Below, one piece after another: positions 8,417 through 16,907 of a stretch of DNA of 64,000 nucleotides. The translations under genes and the position numbers were made by a program. Each line of letters opens with the position of its first letter. Position 1 is the stretch's first letter. Under the pieces are notes generated by a model, which was not told the DNA's origin, did not search any database, and saw only the letters and a program-made list of their open reading frames with translations. The stretch lies in contig NZ_JBKGXS010000004.1 of assembly GCF_046546475.1 (NCBI RefSeq), forward strand, positions 1-64,000, written 5' to 3'. Source of the DNA: Pseudonocardia phyllosphaerae (GTDB taxonomy: Bacteria; Actinomycetota; Actinomycetes; Mycobacteriales; Pseudonocardiaceae).

Positions 8417-9223
8417 TCAGCGGTGCGCGGGACCCGGGGCCGGGTCGGCCGGATCGGCCGTCGGCCGGGCCGCGGGCGGCTCGCCGTACGGCGGCCCGGC
8501 GCGGCGCAGCCGGTAGCCCAGCCCCCACAGCGTCACCCGCCACAGCGCCTCGGCGACGATCGCGCCGTTCATCTTCGACGAGCCGTGCTCGCGCTCGGTG
8601 AAGGTGATCGGCACCTCGCGCACCCGGAACCCGGCGCGTACCGCCCGCCACGCCATGTCGACCTGGAAGCAGTAGCCCTGCGAGGCGACGCTGTCCAGGT
8701 GCAGGGCCTCCAGGACCTCGCGGCGGAACATCCGGAACCCGCCGGTGACGTCGCGCATCGGGACCCCGAGCGCGAGCCGGGAGTACACGTTGCCGCCGCG
8801 GGACAGCGCCGCGCGGTGCCACGGCCAGTTCACGACCCGGCCGCCTGGCACGTACCGGGACCCGAGGACGACGTCGGTGTGCGCGAGCGCGTCGAGCATC
8901 CCGGGCAGCTCCTCGGGGGCGTGCGAGCCGTCGGCGTCCATCTCGACGACCACGCCGTAGCGCTCGCGCAGTGCGAACCGGAACCCGTCCAGGTAGGCCG
9001 CGCCGAGGCCCTCCTTCCCGGGCCGGTGCAGCACGTGCACCCGGTCGTCGGCGGCGGCGCAGGCGTCGGCCAGCTCCCCGGTGCCGTCCGGGCTCGCGTC
9101 GTCGACGACGAGGACGTCGGCGCCGGGCAGCGCGTCGTGGATCCGCGCGAGCAGGGGGCCGAGGTTGTCCCGCTCGTCGTAGGTGGGGACGACGATCAGG
9201 ACGGATCCCGCGGGGTGCGCCAT
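8417..9223 (-). CDS. ppm1: polyprenol monophosphomannose synthase (Ppm1, GT2)
   Basis: The 268-residue protein is a GT2 glycosyltransferase of the dolichol-phosphate-mannose synthase type. It transfers mannose from GDP-mannose to polyprenyl phosphate at the cytoplasmic face of the membrane, giving the donor for lipomannan/lipoarabinomannan and protein mannosylation. Visible motifs are VVPTYDERDNL at the N-terminus, DDASPDGTG, EMDADGSHAPEELP (metal-binding Asp pair), GSRYVPGG and FREREHG-like FTEREHGSSKM. There is no acyltransferase domain, so unlike M. tuberculosis Ppm1 it is the catalytic domain alone. It is convergent with rbpA, the usual actinobacterial neighbour. Confidence 0.93.
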   Translation of the reverse strand: MAHPAGSVLIVVPTYDERDNLGPLLARIHDALPGADVLVVDDASPDGTGELADACAAADDRVHVLHRPGKEGLGAAYLDGFRFALRERYGVVVEMDADGSHAPEELPGMLDALAHTDVVLGSRYVPGGRVVNWPWHRAALSRGGNVYSRLALGVPMRDVTGGFRMFRREVLEALHLDSVASQGYCFQVDMAWRAVRAGFRVREVPITFTEREHGSSKMNGAIVAEALWRVTLWGLGYRLRRAGPPYGEPPAARPTADPADPAPGPAHR

Positions 9224-9394
9224 GGTCGTCCTTCCGTGCCGCCGACCGTGCTGCCGACCGAGCCGATGAAGCTTCTCAGCCTAGCCCGCCCGGCCTGAAC
9301 GCCCCCTGAACGCCGACACCTGCGCTGTATCCGCATGTGCGCCGTCGGTGACGCGATGAACGTCGCAATCACGCGTAAGAATTGGATTTGGAGA

Positions 9395-9406
9395 CCGCAG
9401 CTGCGG
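9395..9406. promoter_or_regulatory. 12-bp perfect palindrome upstream of the ABC importer operon
   Basis: The sequence ccgcagctgcgg at 9395-9406 is a perfect palindrome 15 bases before the GTG start of the solute-binding protein gene. It could be an operator, but no known consensus (Fur, DtxR/IdeR) is matched, so the assignment is weak. Confidence 0.25.
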
Positions 9407-9420
9407 CAACATGGGCGGAC

Positions 9421-10491
9421 GTGAAGCTCCTCGCACGTCGTTCATTGCCGGCCATCGCGACCCTTGCCGTCCTCACCGTGGGCCTGACCGCCTGCGGCTC
9501 CTCCGCCCCGCCCGCCGGGCCGACCCGCCCGGTCACCGACACCGCGGGCACCACGGTGCAGGTGCCGGAGCGCCCGGCGCGGATCGCGGACGCCTGGCCG
9601 GCGCACAACGAGGTCGTGACGATGCTCGGCGCCGGCGACCGGATCGTGGCCACGGTGCTCAAGCCGACCACGACCCCGTGGCAGTACGTCGTGAACCCGC
9701 ACATGCACGACGCACCGACGGTGTTCACCAACAGCTCCGCCGACGTCGAGGGGCTGCTGGCCCAGCACCCCGACCTGGTGTTCACCCCGGACAACGCGCA
9801 GCTGTCCTCGTCGCTGGGCGACATCGGCGTCCCCACGATGCAGATGAACTTCAAGGACTACCCGGGCCTGAAGAAGATGGTGACCACCACCGGGGAGGCC
9901 CTCGGCGGGGACGCCCCGCAGCGTGCGACGGACTTCAACGCCTACCTCGACCGGAGCCTGGCGAAGGTCCAGGGCAGGACGAAGTCCCTGCCCGACGCGA
10001 AGCGCCCGAGCGTCCTGCACATCACCTCGCTCAACCCGCTGATCGTCGACGGCACCGACACGATCATCGACCAGTGGATCCGGGCCGCCGGTGGGCGCAA
10101 CGCGGCGACGGTGAAGGGCAACAACAAGACCGTCGGGATCGAGCAGGTGCTCGCCTGGAACCCGGATCTGATCATCCTGGGCTCCAACACCCTGGTCGAC
10201 CCGAAGGACCCGAACCGCGCGGTGCGCGACATGCTCGCCGACCCGGCCTACGCCCGGCTCAAGGCCGTGCAGAACAAGAAGCTCGTGCTGAACCCGGTCG
10301 GCGCGTTCTTCTGGGACCGCTACTCCGCCGAGGGTGCGCTGCAGGTCCAGTGGGCCGCGAAGACGCTGCACCCGGAGCTGTTCCGCGACATCGACATGAA
10401 CGCCACCACGCGCGAGTTCTACCAGCGGTTCCTGAACTACCCGCTCTCCCCCGAGCAGGCCGACAAGATCCTGCAGGCCCGGCAGCCGTGA
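9421..10491 (+). CDS. ABC importer solute-binding lipoprotein (FecB/BtuF-like)
   Basis: The product (356 residues) starts with a lipoprotein signal peptide: a KLLARR n-region, a hydrophobic core and the lipobox LTAC followed by GSS. The mature part is a TroA/FecB-type periplasmic binding fold, beginning VTDTAGTTVQVPERPARIAD and containing LAQHPDLVFTPDN and VLAWNPDLIILGSNT. It would bind an iron chelate, haem, cobalamin or similar ligand outside the membrane. GTG 9421 is the start consistent with the signal peptide. Its stop overlaps the start of the permease gene, forming the first gene of a binding-protein/permease/ATPase operon. The ligand cannot be stated. Confidence 0.88.
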   Translation: MKLLARRSLPAIATLAVLTVGLTACGSSAPPAGPTRPVTDTAGTTVQVPERPARIADAWPAHNEVVTMLGAGDRIVATVLKPTTTPWQYVVNPHMHDAPTVFTNSSADVEGLLAQHPDLVFTPDNAQLSSSLGDIGVPTMQMNFKDYPGLKKMVTTTGEALGGDAPQRATDFNAYLDRSLAKVQGRTKSLPDAKRPSVLHITSLNPLIVDGTDTIIDQWIRAAGGRNAATVKGNNKTVGIEQVLAWNPDLIILGSNTLVDPKDPNRAVRDMLADPAYARLKAVQNKKLVLNPVGAFFWDRYSAEGALQVQWAAKTLHPELFRDIDMNATTREFYQRFLNYPLSPEQADKILQARQP

Positions 10492-11573
10492 GCCGCTCCG
10501 CCCCGACCGGCGCGTCCGGCGCGGTGGACGCCGCGACGGACGCGACCGCCGCCGGATCCGCGGCACCGGACACCCGCCACCGGCGGGCGGTACTGGTGTC
10601 CGCGGTGCTGGTCGTCCTGCTCGTCGTCGGCGCGATCCTGTCGGCCACGCTGGGCCGCTACCCGCTCGGCGTCCCGGCGATCCTGCAGACGATCGTCGCG
10701 CCCGGTGCGCACCCGGCCGACGCCCAGGTGTTCTACGACGTCCGCCTCGTCCGGATCGGCGCCGCGCTGCTCGTCGGCGCGGTGCTGGCGCTGGCCGGGT
10801 CGGCGTTCCAGGCGGTGTTCCGCAACCCGATGGTCTCCCCCGACGTCCTCGGCGCGTCCGGCGGCGCCGGGATGGGCGCGTCGCTGGCACTGCTGTTCGG
10901 GCTCGGCGTCGCAGGCACCCAGGCGTTCGCCTTCCTCGGCGGGCTGCTCGCGGTGCTCGCCGCGCTGGTCGTGGACCGGATGATCGACCGCCGTGGCTCG
11001 ATCCTCACGCTGATCCTGACCGGCATGGTCGTCGCGAGCCTGTGCTCGGCGGTGATCTCGCTGGTCAAGTACGTCGGCGACCCGGAGGACAAGCTCCCGC
11101 AGATCACGTTCTGGCTGCTCGGCGGGTTGTCCGCGGTCCGGCCGCACGACGTCGCGTGGCTGGCCGCGGTGTTCGTCGTCGGCGGGGTGGCGCTGATGGC
11201 ACTGCGCTGGCGGCTCACGGCACTGGCGTTCGGCGACGAGCAGGCCGCCACGATGGGCGTCGACGTCCGCACGGTGCGGCTGGTGACGATCGCCGCGGCG
11301 ACGCTGCTGACCGCGGTCGCGGTGTCGGTCGCCGGCATCGTCGGCTGGGTGGGGCTGCTCGTGCCGCACCTGGCGCGGATCCTGGTCGGCGCGGACAACC
11401 GCGTCGCGCTGCCGGTGTCGGCGCTGCTGGGGGCGCTGTTCCTGCTGGTGGTGGACACAGTGAGTCGGTCGGCGTCCGGGGTGGAGATCCCGCTCGGGGT
11501 GCTGACGGCGCTGCTGGGCGCGCCCGGGTTCCTGTACCTGCTGGCCCTGGGACGACGGCAGGGGTGGATCTGA
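10488..11573 (+). CDS. ABC importer permease, FecCD/BtuC family
   Basis: A 361-residue polytopic protein of the FecCD/BtuC type. Typical features are GAVLALAGSAFQAVFRNPM, followed by SPDVLGASGGAGMGASLAL, the coupling-helix region LAFGDEQAATMGVDV that contacts the ATPase, and GWVGLLVPHLARILVG near the C-terminus. About 30 disordered residues precede the first membrane helix. The GTG start at 10488 overlaps the binding-protein stop by 4 bases, and its own stop overlaps the ATPase start by one base, so translation is probably coupled. It forms the membrane channel of the importer. Confidence 0.92.
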   Translation: MSRSAPTGASGAVDAATDATAAGSAAPDTRHRRAVLVSAVLVVLLVVGAILSATLGRYPLGVPAILQTIVAPGAHPADAQVFYDVRLVRIGAALLVGAVLALAGSAFQAVFRNPMVSPDVLGASGGAGMGASLALLFGLGVAGTQAFAFLGGLLAVLAALVVDRMIDRRGSILTLILTGMVVASLCSAVISLVKYVGDPEDKLPQITFWLLGGLSAVRPHDVAWLAAVFVVGGVALMALRWRLTALAFGDEQAATMGVDVRTVRLVTIAAATLLTAVAVSVAGIVGWVGLLVPHLARILVGADNRVALPVSALLGALFLLVVDTVSRSASGVEIPLGVLTALLGAPGFLYLLALGRRQGWI

Positions 11574-12397
11574 TGGCCCCGGCACCGCCTGCGCTGGCTG
11601 CGAGGGACCTCGCGTGCGGGTACGGCTCGCGCACCGTGCTGTCCGGGATCACCGTCGGCGTCGCGCCGGGTGAGGTCGTGGCGCTGCTCGGCCGCAACGG
11701 CGTCGGGAAGACGACGCTGTTCAAGACCCTGCTCGGGCTGCTCCCGGCCCGGAACGGCACCGTCGAGGTCGGCGGGGAGCCCCTCGCCGCGCTGTCCCGG
11801 CGGGAACGCGCACGGCGGCTGGCCTACGTCCCGCAGGGCGGCGACGACCCGTTCGCCCACCGGGTGCTCGACGTCGTGCTGCTCGGGCGGACCGCGTCGC
11901 TGGGCTGGCGGCCCGTACCCGGCGCCCGCGACGCCGAGATCGCCCGGTCCTGCCTGGACCGGCTGGGTATCGCCCACCTCGCCGACCGCTCGGTGTCCGA
12001 GCTGTCCGGCGGGCAGCGCCAGATGGTGCTCATCGCCCGCGCCCTGGCCCAGGAGCCCGGTGTGCTGATGATGGACGAGCCCACCGCCGACCTGGACCTG
12101 GGCAACGAGGTGCGGGTGCTCACCTGCATCCGGGACCTCGCCGCGGAGGGGGTGTCGGTGGTGTTCACCTCGCACCGGCCCGAGCACGCGTTCCGGGTGG
12201 CGTCGCGCGCGGTGCTGCTGCAGCCCGACGGGTCCTACGCCGCCGGCCCGGTCGCCGAGGTGCTGACCGGGGAGGCGATGAGCAGTGCCTACGGCGCGCA
12301 GGTCGTGGTCACCGCCCCGGAGGGCGGCCTCGTGTCCTGCACGGCTCTGTTGCCCGACCAGGTCCCGCTGCCCGACCAGTTCCCGGTGCGCGACTAG
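11573..12397 (+). CDS. ABC importer ATPase (FecE/BtuD-like)
   Basis: The 274-residue protein has all ABC ATPase motifs: Walker A GRNGVGKTT (about residues 39-47), Q-loop VPQGGDDP, signature LSGGQRQ, Walker B VLMMDEPTADLD and switch histidine TSHRP. It powers the importer encoded by the two upstream genes, with which it overlaps. The ATG at 11573 shares a base with the permease TGA. The final 25 residues are an unconserved tail containing PDQVPLPDQFP. Its 3' end overlaps the convergent PIG-L deacetylase gene by 4 bases, leaving no room for a terminator between them. Confidence 0.93.
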   Translation: MAPAPPALAARDLACGYGSRTVLSGITVGVAPGEVVALLGRNGVGKTTLFKTLLGLLPARNGTVEVGGEPLAALSRRERARRLAYVPQGGDDPFAHRVLDVVLLGRTASLGWRPVPGARDAEIARSCLDRLGIAHLADRSVSELSGGQRQMVLIARALAQEPGVLMMDEPTADLDLGNEVRVLTCIRDLAAEGVSVVFTSHRPEHAFRVASRAVLLQPDGSYAAGPVAEVLTGEAMSSAYGAQVVVTAPEGGLVSCTALLPDQVPLPDQFPVRD

Positions 12398-13215
12398 TTT
12401 CCGGTGTGCGCGACCGGCCCGGTGAGCAGGTGCGCGTTGCCGAGCCGGTCCAGCACACCCGGGCCGGTCGGGGCGTGCGAGCCGCGCAGGAACCACTCGT
12501 AGCCGTAGGCGTCGGCGAACCCGGCCTCCGGGACGGCGTCCGGGGCGATCTGGCTGGCGTGTGCGAGCATCGCCGCCCGCTTCACGGCCAGGTCCGTCGC
12601 CGAGCCGGTGACCGCGACCGGGATCTCCGCGGTGACCCGCCCGAACCCGACGCCGGCGGCGCGGGCGGCGCCGTGGATCAGGTGCCGGTCGCGCGCGGCG
12701 AGCGCCAAGTGCTCCCGGTCCACGGTCATCCGGTAGCCGGTGGCCCCGGTCAGCGACGTCGCGATGGCGCCCGCGGCGTGCGAGGCGCGGTGGTCGGGGT
12801 GGCCGTAGATGCCGGCGTCGTCGTCGTGGATGACAGTGCCTGCGCCCTCGGCGTCGACGAGCTCGGCCAGGGTGCGGCCCAGCACGACCGGGTCGGCGCC
12901 GGCGAGCGCGTCGGGGTGGGTGGTGCCGGGGCCGCCGGGCAGTCCGGAGTCGCGGTGCCCGAGCAGCACCAGCCGGGACACCCCGAGCAGCTCGGCGGCG
13001 GACTCCAGCTCGTGGCGGCGGCGGTCGACAACGGTCTCGCCGGAGGCCAGCGGCAGGCGGGATCCGCCCAGGTCACCGCCGGTGGCGAGGACCAGGACGA
13101 CGCGGGCGCCTGCGTCGGCGAGGCGGCGCAGGGTCAGCCCGGTGAAGATCGACTCGTCGTCGGGGTGGGCGTGCAGGGCGAGAACGGTCTCGCCGGTGAG
13201 GTCGGTGGTAGCCAC
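12394..13215 (-). CDS. PIG-L (LmbE-like) family deacetylase
   Basis: The 273-residue protein belongs to the zinc-dependent GlcNAc-PI de-N-acetylase family, which includes mycothiol-pathway MshB and Mca. The metal motif HAHPDDE lies at about residues 15-21 and the third ligand region YGHPDH at about 138-143. The substrate is unknown: the sequence has the family core but nothing that identifies it as MshB. ATG 13215 starts just before the conserved first strand. The gene is alone on the minus strand, convergent and overlapping with the ABC ATPase gene. Confidence 0.85.
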   Translation of the reverse strand: MATTDLTGETVLALHAHPDDESIFTGLTLRRLADAGARVVLVLATGGDLGGSRLPLASGETVVDRRRHELESAAELLGVSRLVLLGHRDSGLPGGPGTTHPDALAGADPVVLGRTLAELVDAEGAGTVIHDDDAGIYGHPDHRASHAAGAIATSLTGATGYRMTVDREHLALAARDRHLIHGAARAAGVGFGRVTAEIPVAVTGSATDLAVKRAAMLAHASQIAPDAVPEAGFADAYGYEWFLRGSHAPTGPGVLDRLGNAHLLTGPVAHTGN

Positions 13216-13406
13216 GTGATCGCTTCCGCGAGGAGGGACGGGGACCGTGCGGGTCCGGTGCCTGACGACGCGGGAGGCGAGAGAAGAAGCGTGCTCAGCC
13301 GCGCGGGCACGGACCCGGACGACAGCAGCGACACGCGCGCACGGCGAGGTGCGCGGTGGCGGTCGTCGGGTCGATCACGCGGGACATCATGCCAGGGCGG
13401 CCGCCC

Positions 13407-13429
13407 CGCGGGGGCACCGGGCCCCCGCG
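13407..13429 (-). terminator. GC-rich hairpin downstream of the PspC gene
   Basis: cgcgggggc at 13407-13415 pairs with gcccccgcg at 13421-13429 around a 5-base loop. It lies 40 bases beyond the stop of the PspC-domain gene and about 190 bases before the PIG-L start, so it would end the pspC transcript. The rest of the 253-base gap (13216-13468) shows no other clear feature. Confidence 0.5.
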
Positions 13430-13468
13430 ACGACGGTCACACCCGGGTGGGCGTGCTCGGGAGCGGGA

Positions 13469-13675
13469 TCAGAACTGCGCCTTCGGCATGATCAGCCACA
13501 TCACGAGGTAGATCACGAACTGTGGCCCCGGGAGCAGGCACGACAGCAGGAACAGGATCCGCACGGTGTTGCGGCCCATGCCGAAGCGGTCGGCCAGACC
13601 GGCGCACACCCCGGCGATCACCGTCCCGTTGCGGGGGCGGACGAGTGCACCGGGCGGTTGCTGCTGGACGGTCAT
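13469..13675 (-). CDS. small PspC-domain membrane protein
   Basis: A 68-residue protein consisting of one PspC domain: RNGTVIAGVCAGLADRFG followed by a single strongly hydrophobic segment (ILFLLSCLLPGPQFVIYLVM) and LIMPKA. In actinobacteria such small PspC proteins are inner-membrane proteins related to envelope-stress systems. ATG 13675 is preceded by GAGGAGG about 8 bases upstream, which fixes the start even though the frame stays open further. It lies between two hairpins, suggesting a monocistronic unit. Confidence 0.9.
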   Translation of the reverse strand: MTVQQQPPGALVRPRNGTVIAGVCAGLADRFGMGRNTVRILFLLSCLLPGPQFVIYLVMWLIMPKAQF

Positions 13676-13759
13676 GGTGTTCCTCCTCGGGCGGGGTGGT
13701 GCTCCTACGCCGTCCACCCTGGCAGCGGGTGGACGGCGTCGCCTCCGGGGAACGCCCGG

Positions 13760-13790
13760 GACCCCCCTCCGGGTTCCCCGGAGGGGGGTC
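13760..13790 (-). terminator. hairpin downstream of the Xaa-Pro peptidase gene
   Basis: gacccccctccgg (13760-13772) pairs perfectly with 13778-13790, a 13-bp stem with a 5-base loop, 20 bases past the peptidase stop. It separates that gene from pspC on the same strand. Confidence 0.7.
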
Positions 13791-13809
13791 TCCAGCAGGA
13801 CGGGTCCCC

Positions 13810-14934
13810 TTACAGGACGACCAGGTCGTGAGGGTTGTTGTTCAGCCGCTCCGCGCCGTCCGCGGTCACCACGACGATGTCCTCGATCCGCGCGCCCCAC
13901 TTGCCGGCCTGGTAGATGCCCGGCTCGACGGAGAACGCCATGCCCTCGTGCAGGACGAGGTCGTTGCCGTCGACGATGTAGGGCTCCTCGTGCACGTCGA
14001 GCCCGATGCCGTGCCCGGTGCGGTGGATGAAGTGCTCGCCGTGCCCGGCGGCGGCGATGTGCTCGCGGGCGGCGCGGTCGATGTCGGCGGCGGTCGCGCC
14101 GGGGCGCACCGCGGCGACGGCGGCCTCCTGCGCCTGCTGCAGCACCGCGTAGGTCTCCTTCACCTCCGGGCCGGGCTCGCCGATCACGTAGGTGCGGGTG
14201 CAGTCGGAGTTGTAGCCGTCCGGCAGCGGGCCACCGATGTCGATCACGACGACGTCGCCCTCCTGGATCACGCGGTCGGACACGTCGTGGTGCGGGCTGG
14301 CGCCGTTCGGGCCGGACCCGACGATCACGAACGCGGCCTCGGCGTGGCCCTCGGCCAGGATCGCCTCGGTGATGTCCGCGCCGACCTCGGCCTCGGTGCG
14401 CCCGGCGCGCAGGAACTCGCCCATCCGGGCGTGCACGCGGTCGATGGCCTGCCCGGCGGCGCGCAGCCGGGCGATCTCGCCGGGGTCCTTGCGCATCCGC
14501 AGCTCGCGCAGGATCGGCCCGCCGAGGGTCTGCGGGACGTCCGGGAACGCCGCGCGCAGGCCGAGGACGTGGCGGGCCTGCATGTCGTCGTCGACGGCCA
14601 TCCGGGTCGGGCCGCCGGCCAGGTCGCTGACCAGCAGGTACGGGTCCTCGCCGTCGACCCAGGTGACGAGCTCGATGCCCAGGTCGTCGAGCGGGACGTC
14701 GGCGAAGCCGGGCGCCTCCAGCGCGGGGACGACGAGCGCGGGCGGGGCGCGGTGCCCGGCGGCGGGGACGACGAGGCAGGTGAGGCGCTCGTGCGAGGAC
14801 CCGTCGAACCCGGTGAGGTAGCGCAGGTCGGTGCCCGGGGTCAGGAAGAGCACGTCCGTGCCCTGCTCGGCGGCCTGCTCGCCCGCCCGGCGGAGCCGGT
14901 CGGCGAGCAGCTCGGTGGCGACGCGGTCGGTCAT
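13810..14934 (-). CDS. M24 family aminopeptidase (Xaa-Pro peptidase-like)
   Basis: The 374-residue protein has the N-terminal creatinase-like domain and a C-terminal pita-bread metallopeptidase domain. Metal-binding positions are seen in DIGGPLPDGYNSDCTRTY, HRTGHGIGLDVHEEPY, SVEPGIY and ARIEDIVVV. It would remove the N-terminal residue from peptides with proline in second position in the cytoplasm. ATG 14934 starts MTDRVATELL. Its stop is followed by a strong hairpin. The adjacent GAF-ANTAR gene lies 56 bases upstream on the same strand. Confidence 0.92.
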   Translation of the reverse strand: MTDRVATELLADRLRRAGEQAAEQGTDVLFLTPGTDLRYLTGFDGSSHERLTCLVVPAAGHRAPPALVVPALEAPGFADVPLDDLGIELVTWVDGEDPYLLVSDLAGGPTRMAVDDDMQARHVLGLRAAFPDVPQTLGGPILRELRMRKDPGEIARLRAAGQAIDRVHARMGEFLRAGRTEAEVGADITEAILAEGHAEAAFVIVGSGPNGASPHHDVSDRVIQEGDVVVIDIGGPLPDGYNSDCTRTYVIGEPGPEVKETYAVLQQAQEAAVAAVRPGATAADIDRAAREHIAAAGHGEHFIHRTGHGIGLDVHEEPYIVDGNDLVLHEGMAFSVEPGIYQAGKWGARIEDIVVVTADGAERLNNNPHDLVVL

Positions 14935-14990
14935 GGGTCGCAGCGTATTCCGGCGGCGCCCGCGGGCGAACCCCGCCCGGCGATGTGGCG

Positions 14991-15827
14991 TCAGTCGGTG
15001 CGGTCGAGCGCGGTCGGGTTCGCGCTGAGCGTCCCGGCCAGCTCGACGAGCTTCACGTTGAGGTCCTGGGAGGTGCGGCGCAGCACGTCGAACGCCTCGT
15101 CCGCGGTGAGCCCGCGGCGGGCCATGAGGATGCCCTTGGCCTGGCCGATGACGTCGCGGGAGGCGACGGCGCGGCGCAGCTGGGTCTCCTGCAGCTCCGC
15201 GGCGGACACGGCGCCGCAGGCCCGCAGCGCCAGCGACGCGTGCGTGGCCAGCAGCAGCAGCCGGTCCCGGTCGGCTGCGGTGAACGCGTCGGTGCCTGCG
15301 GCATAGACGTTCAGCGCGCCGGGGCGCCGCGACGGCAGGTCCTCCTGCACCAGCGACGCGGCCAGCACCGACAGGTAGCCGTGCCGGGCCGCCTCGGCGG
15401 CGAACTCGGGCCAGCGGCCGTCGGTGCGCAGGTCCTCGGACACCGCGATCGCCGGCCCGTCGGCGCGGGCGGCGTCGACGCACGGTCCGCGGCCGCTGGC
15501 GTACTGCGCCTCGTCGATCGTCGACGCGGCCGGGCCCGTCTCGATCGGGGTGTGGAAGCGGCCGTCGTCGTCGCACAGGGTGATGCTGACGAGGTCGGTG
15601 GCCGGGACGACGCGCCGCGCCGCGTCGGCGATGCGCTCCAGCGCCTCGGCGACGGAGTCGGTCCCGAGCAGCGCGGCGGTGAGGTCGGCGAACTCGTGGG
15701 CCAGCGGGCCCGCCTCGTCGACCCCGGCGGCGGCGAAGCGCGCGCGGTCGGCCGCCCACTCGTCCTCGGTGGCGTCCGTACCCGGGTGGCCTACCGGTTC
15801 CGGGCGTGCCTGCCCGGTGTGATGCAT
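14991..15827 (-). CDS. GAF and ANTAR domain regulator
   Basis: A 278-residue protein with a GAF domain (about residues 45-190, including ITLCDDDGRFHTPIETG and ASGRGPCVDAAR) and a C-terminal ANTAR domain (about 210-262: SRDVIGQAKGILMARRGLTA then DEAFDVLRRTSQDLNVKL). ANTAR proteins bind dual-hexaloop RNA and act as antiterminators; GAF senses a ligand or signal. No kinase domain is attached. The ATG at 15827 lies 7 residues before the conserved part begins; a GTG three codons upstream is possible. It is divergent from the exonuclease gene with a 72-base gap. Confidence 0.88.
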   Translation of the reverse strand: MHHTGQARPEPVGHPGTDATEDEWAADRARFAAAGVDEAGPLAHEFADLTAALLGTDSVAEALERIADAARRVVPATDLVSITLCDDDGRFHTPIETGPAASTIDEAQYASGRGPCVDAARADGPAIAVSEDLRTDGRWPEFAAEAARHGYLSVLAASLVQEDLPSRRPGALNVYAAGTDAFTAADRDRLLLLATHASLALRACGAVSAAELQETQLRRAVASRDVIGQAKGILMARRGLTADEAFDVLRRTSQDLNVKLVELAGTLSANPTALDRTD

Positions 15828-15899
15828 CTGGTCCACCCCGCCATCATGCCGAACCGGGTACGGACACGCGTGCCCGCCCGGCCTGCGAGACTCCCGGCC

Positions 15900-16877
15900 A
15901 TGACCGACCGCCCGCTGCTGCTGCTCGACGCGGCCAGCATGTACTTCCGCGCCTACTTCGGTGTCCCTGAGTCCATCACGGCACCGGACGGGACGCCGGT
16001 GAACGCCGTCCGCGGGTTCACCGACATGATCTCCCGGCTGGTCACCGAGCACCGCCCGGCGCGGCTGGTGGCCTGCCTGGACCTGGACTGGCGACCGGAG
16101 TTCCGGGTGGCGGCGCTGCCGTCGTACAAGGCGCACCGGGTGGTCGAGGCCCAGCAGGCCGACGAGGTCGCCGCCGGTGTCCCCGAGGAGGTGCCCGACA
16201 CACTCGCCCCGCAGGTGCCGATCATCGGCGACGTGCTGGCCGCGGCCGGGATCGCCACCGGCGGCGCGGCCGGGCACGAGGCCGACGACGTCATCGGCAC
16301 CCTGGCCCACCGCGAGGACACCGACCCGGTGCTGGGGGTGTCCGGGGACCGCGACCTCATGCAGATCGTCCGCGACGGCGGCCCGGGCGTCGCGCCGGTG
16401 CGGCTGCTCTACATCGGACGCGGGCTGAACAAGGCCGAGAACTGCGGTCCCGACGAGGTCGCCGCCAAGTACGGGCTGCCCCGTGACCGCGCCGGAGTCG
16501 CCTACGCCGACATGGCGATGCTGCGTGGCGACCCCTCCGACGGCCTGCCCGGTGTCGCCGGGGTGGGCGAGAAGACCGCCGCCACCCTGGTCGGGCGCTA
16601 CGACGACTGGACCGCGCTGCTCGCCGGGGTGGACGACCCTTCGGACCGCCGGATGGCGGCCGGGGTGCGGGCGAAGCTCGCCGCCGCCCGGGGCTATCTC
16701 GACGCGGCGCCGCGGGTGGTGCGGGTGGTGACCGACGCGCCCGTCGAGCTCGACCGCGACACCACGCTGCCGGCCGCACCGGCCGACCCGGAGCGTCTCG
16801 ACGAGCTGGCCCGGCGGTGGGGGCTGGAGTCCTCGGTGGCGCGGCTGCGGAAGGCGTTCGACGCGGCGTCCGGCTGA
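15900..16877 (+). CDS. 5'-3' exonuclease (PolI N-terminal-type FEN domain)
   Basis: A stand-alone 325-residue 5'-nuclease of the type fused to the N-terminus of DNA polymerase I. Metal-binding acidic residues occur in LLLDAASMYFRAYF, ACLDLDWRPEFR, GHEADDVIGTLA and VSGDRDLMQIV, and a helix-hairpin-helix DNA-binding motif in DGLPGVAGVGEKTA. It would trim RNA primers or flap structures. Stand-alone copies are common in actinobacteria besides full PolI. ATG 15900 follows a short divergent gap with the GAF-ANTAR gene. The C-terminal 60 residues (ARRWGLESSVARLRKAF) are also typical. Confidence 0.93.
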   Translation: MTDRPLLLLDAASMYFRAYFGVPESITAPDGTPVNAVRGFTDMISRLVTEHRPARLVACLDLDWRPEFRVAALPSYKAHRVVEAQQADEVAAGVPEEVPDTLAPQVPIIGDVLAAAGIATGGAAGHEADDVIGTLAHREDTDPVLGVSGDRDLMQIVRDGGPGVAPVRLLYIGRGLNKAENCGPDEVAAKYGLPRDRAGVAYADMAMLRGDPSDGLPGVAGVGEKTAATLVGRYDDWTALLAGVDDPSDRRMAAGVRAKLAAARGYLDAAPRVVRVVTDAPVELDRDTTLPAAPADPERLDELARRWGLESSVARLRKAFDAASG

Positions 16878-16907
16878 GCCGCCGCTGCGCGGTGGCAGGA
16901 TCGGGGC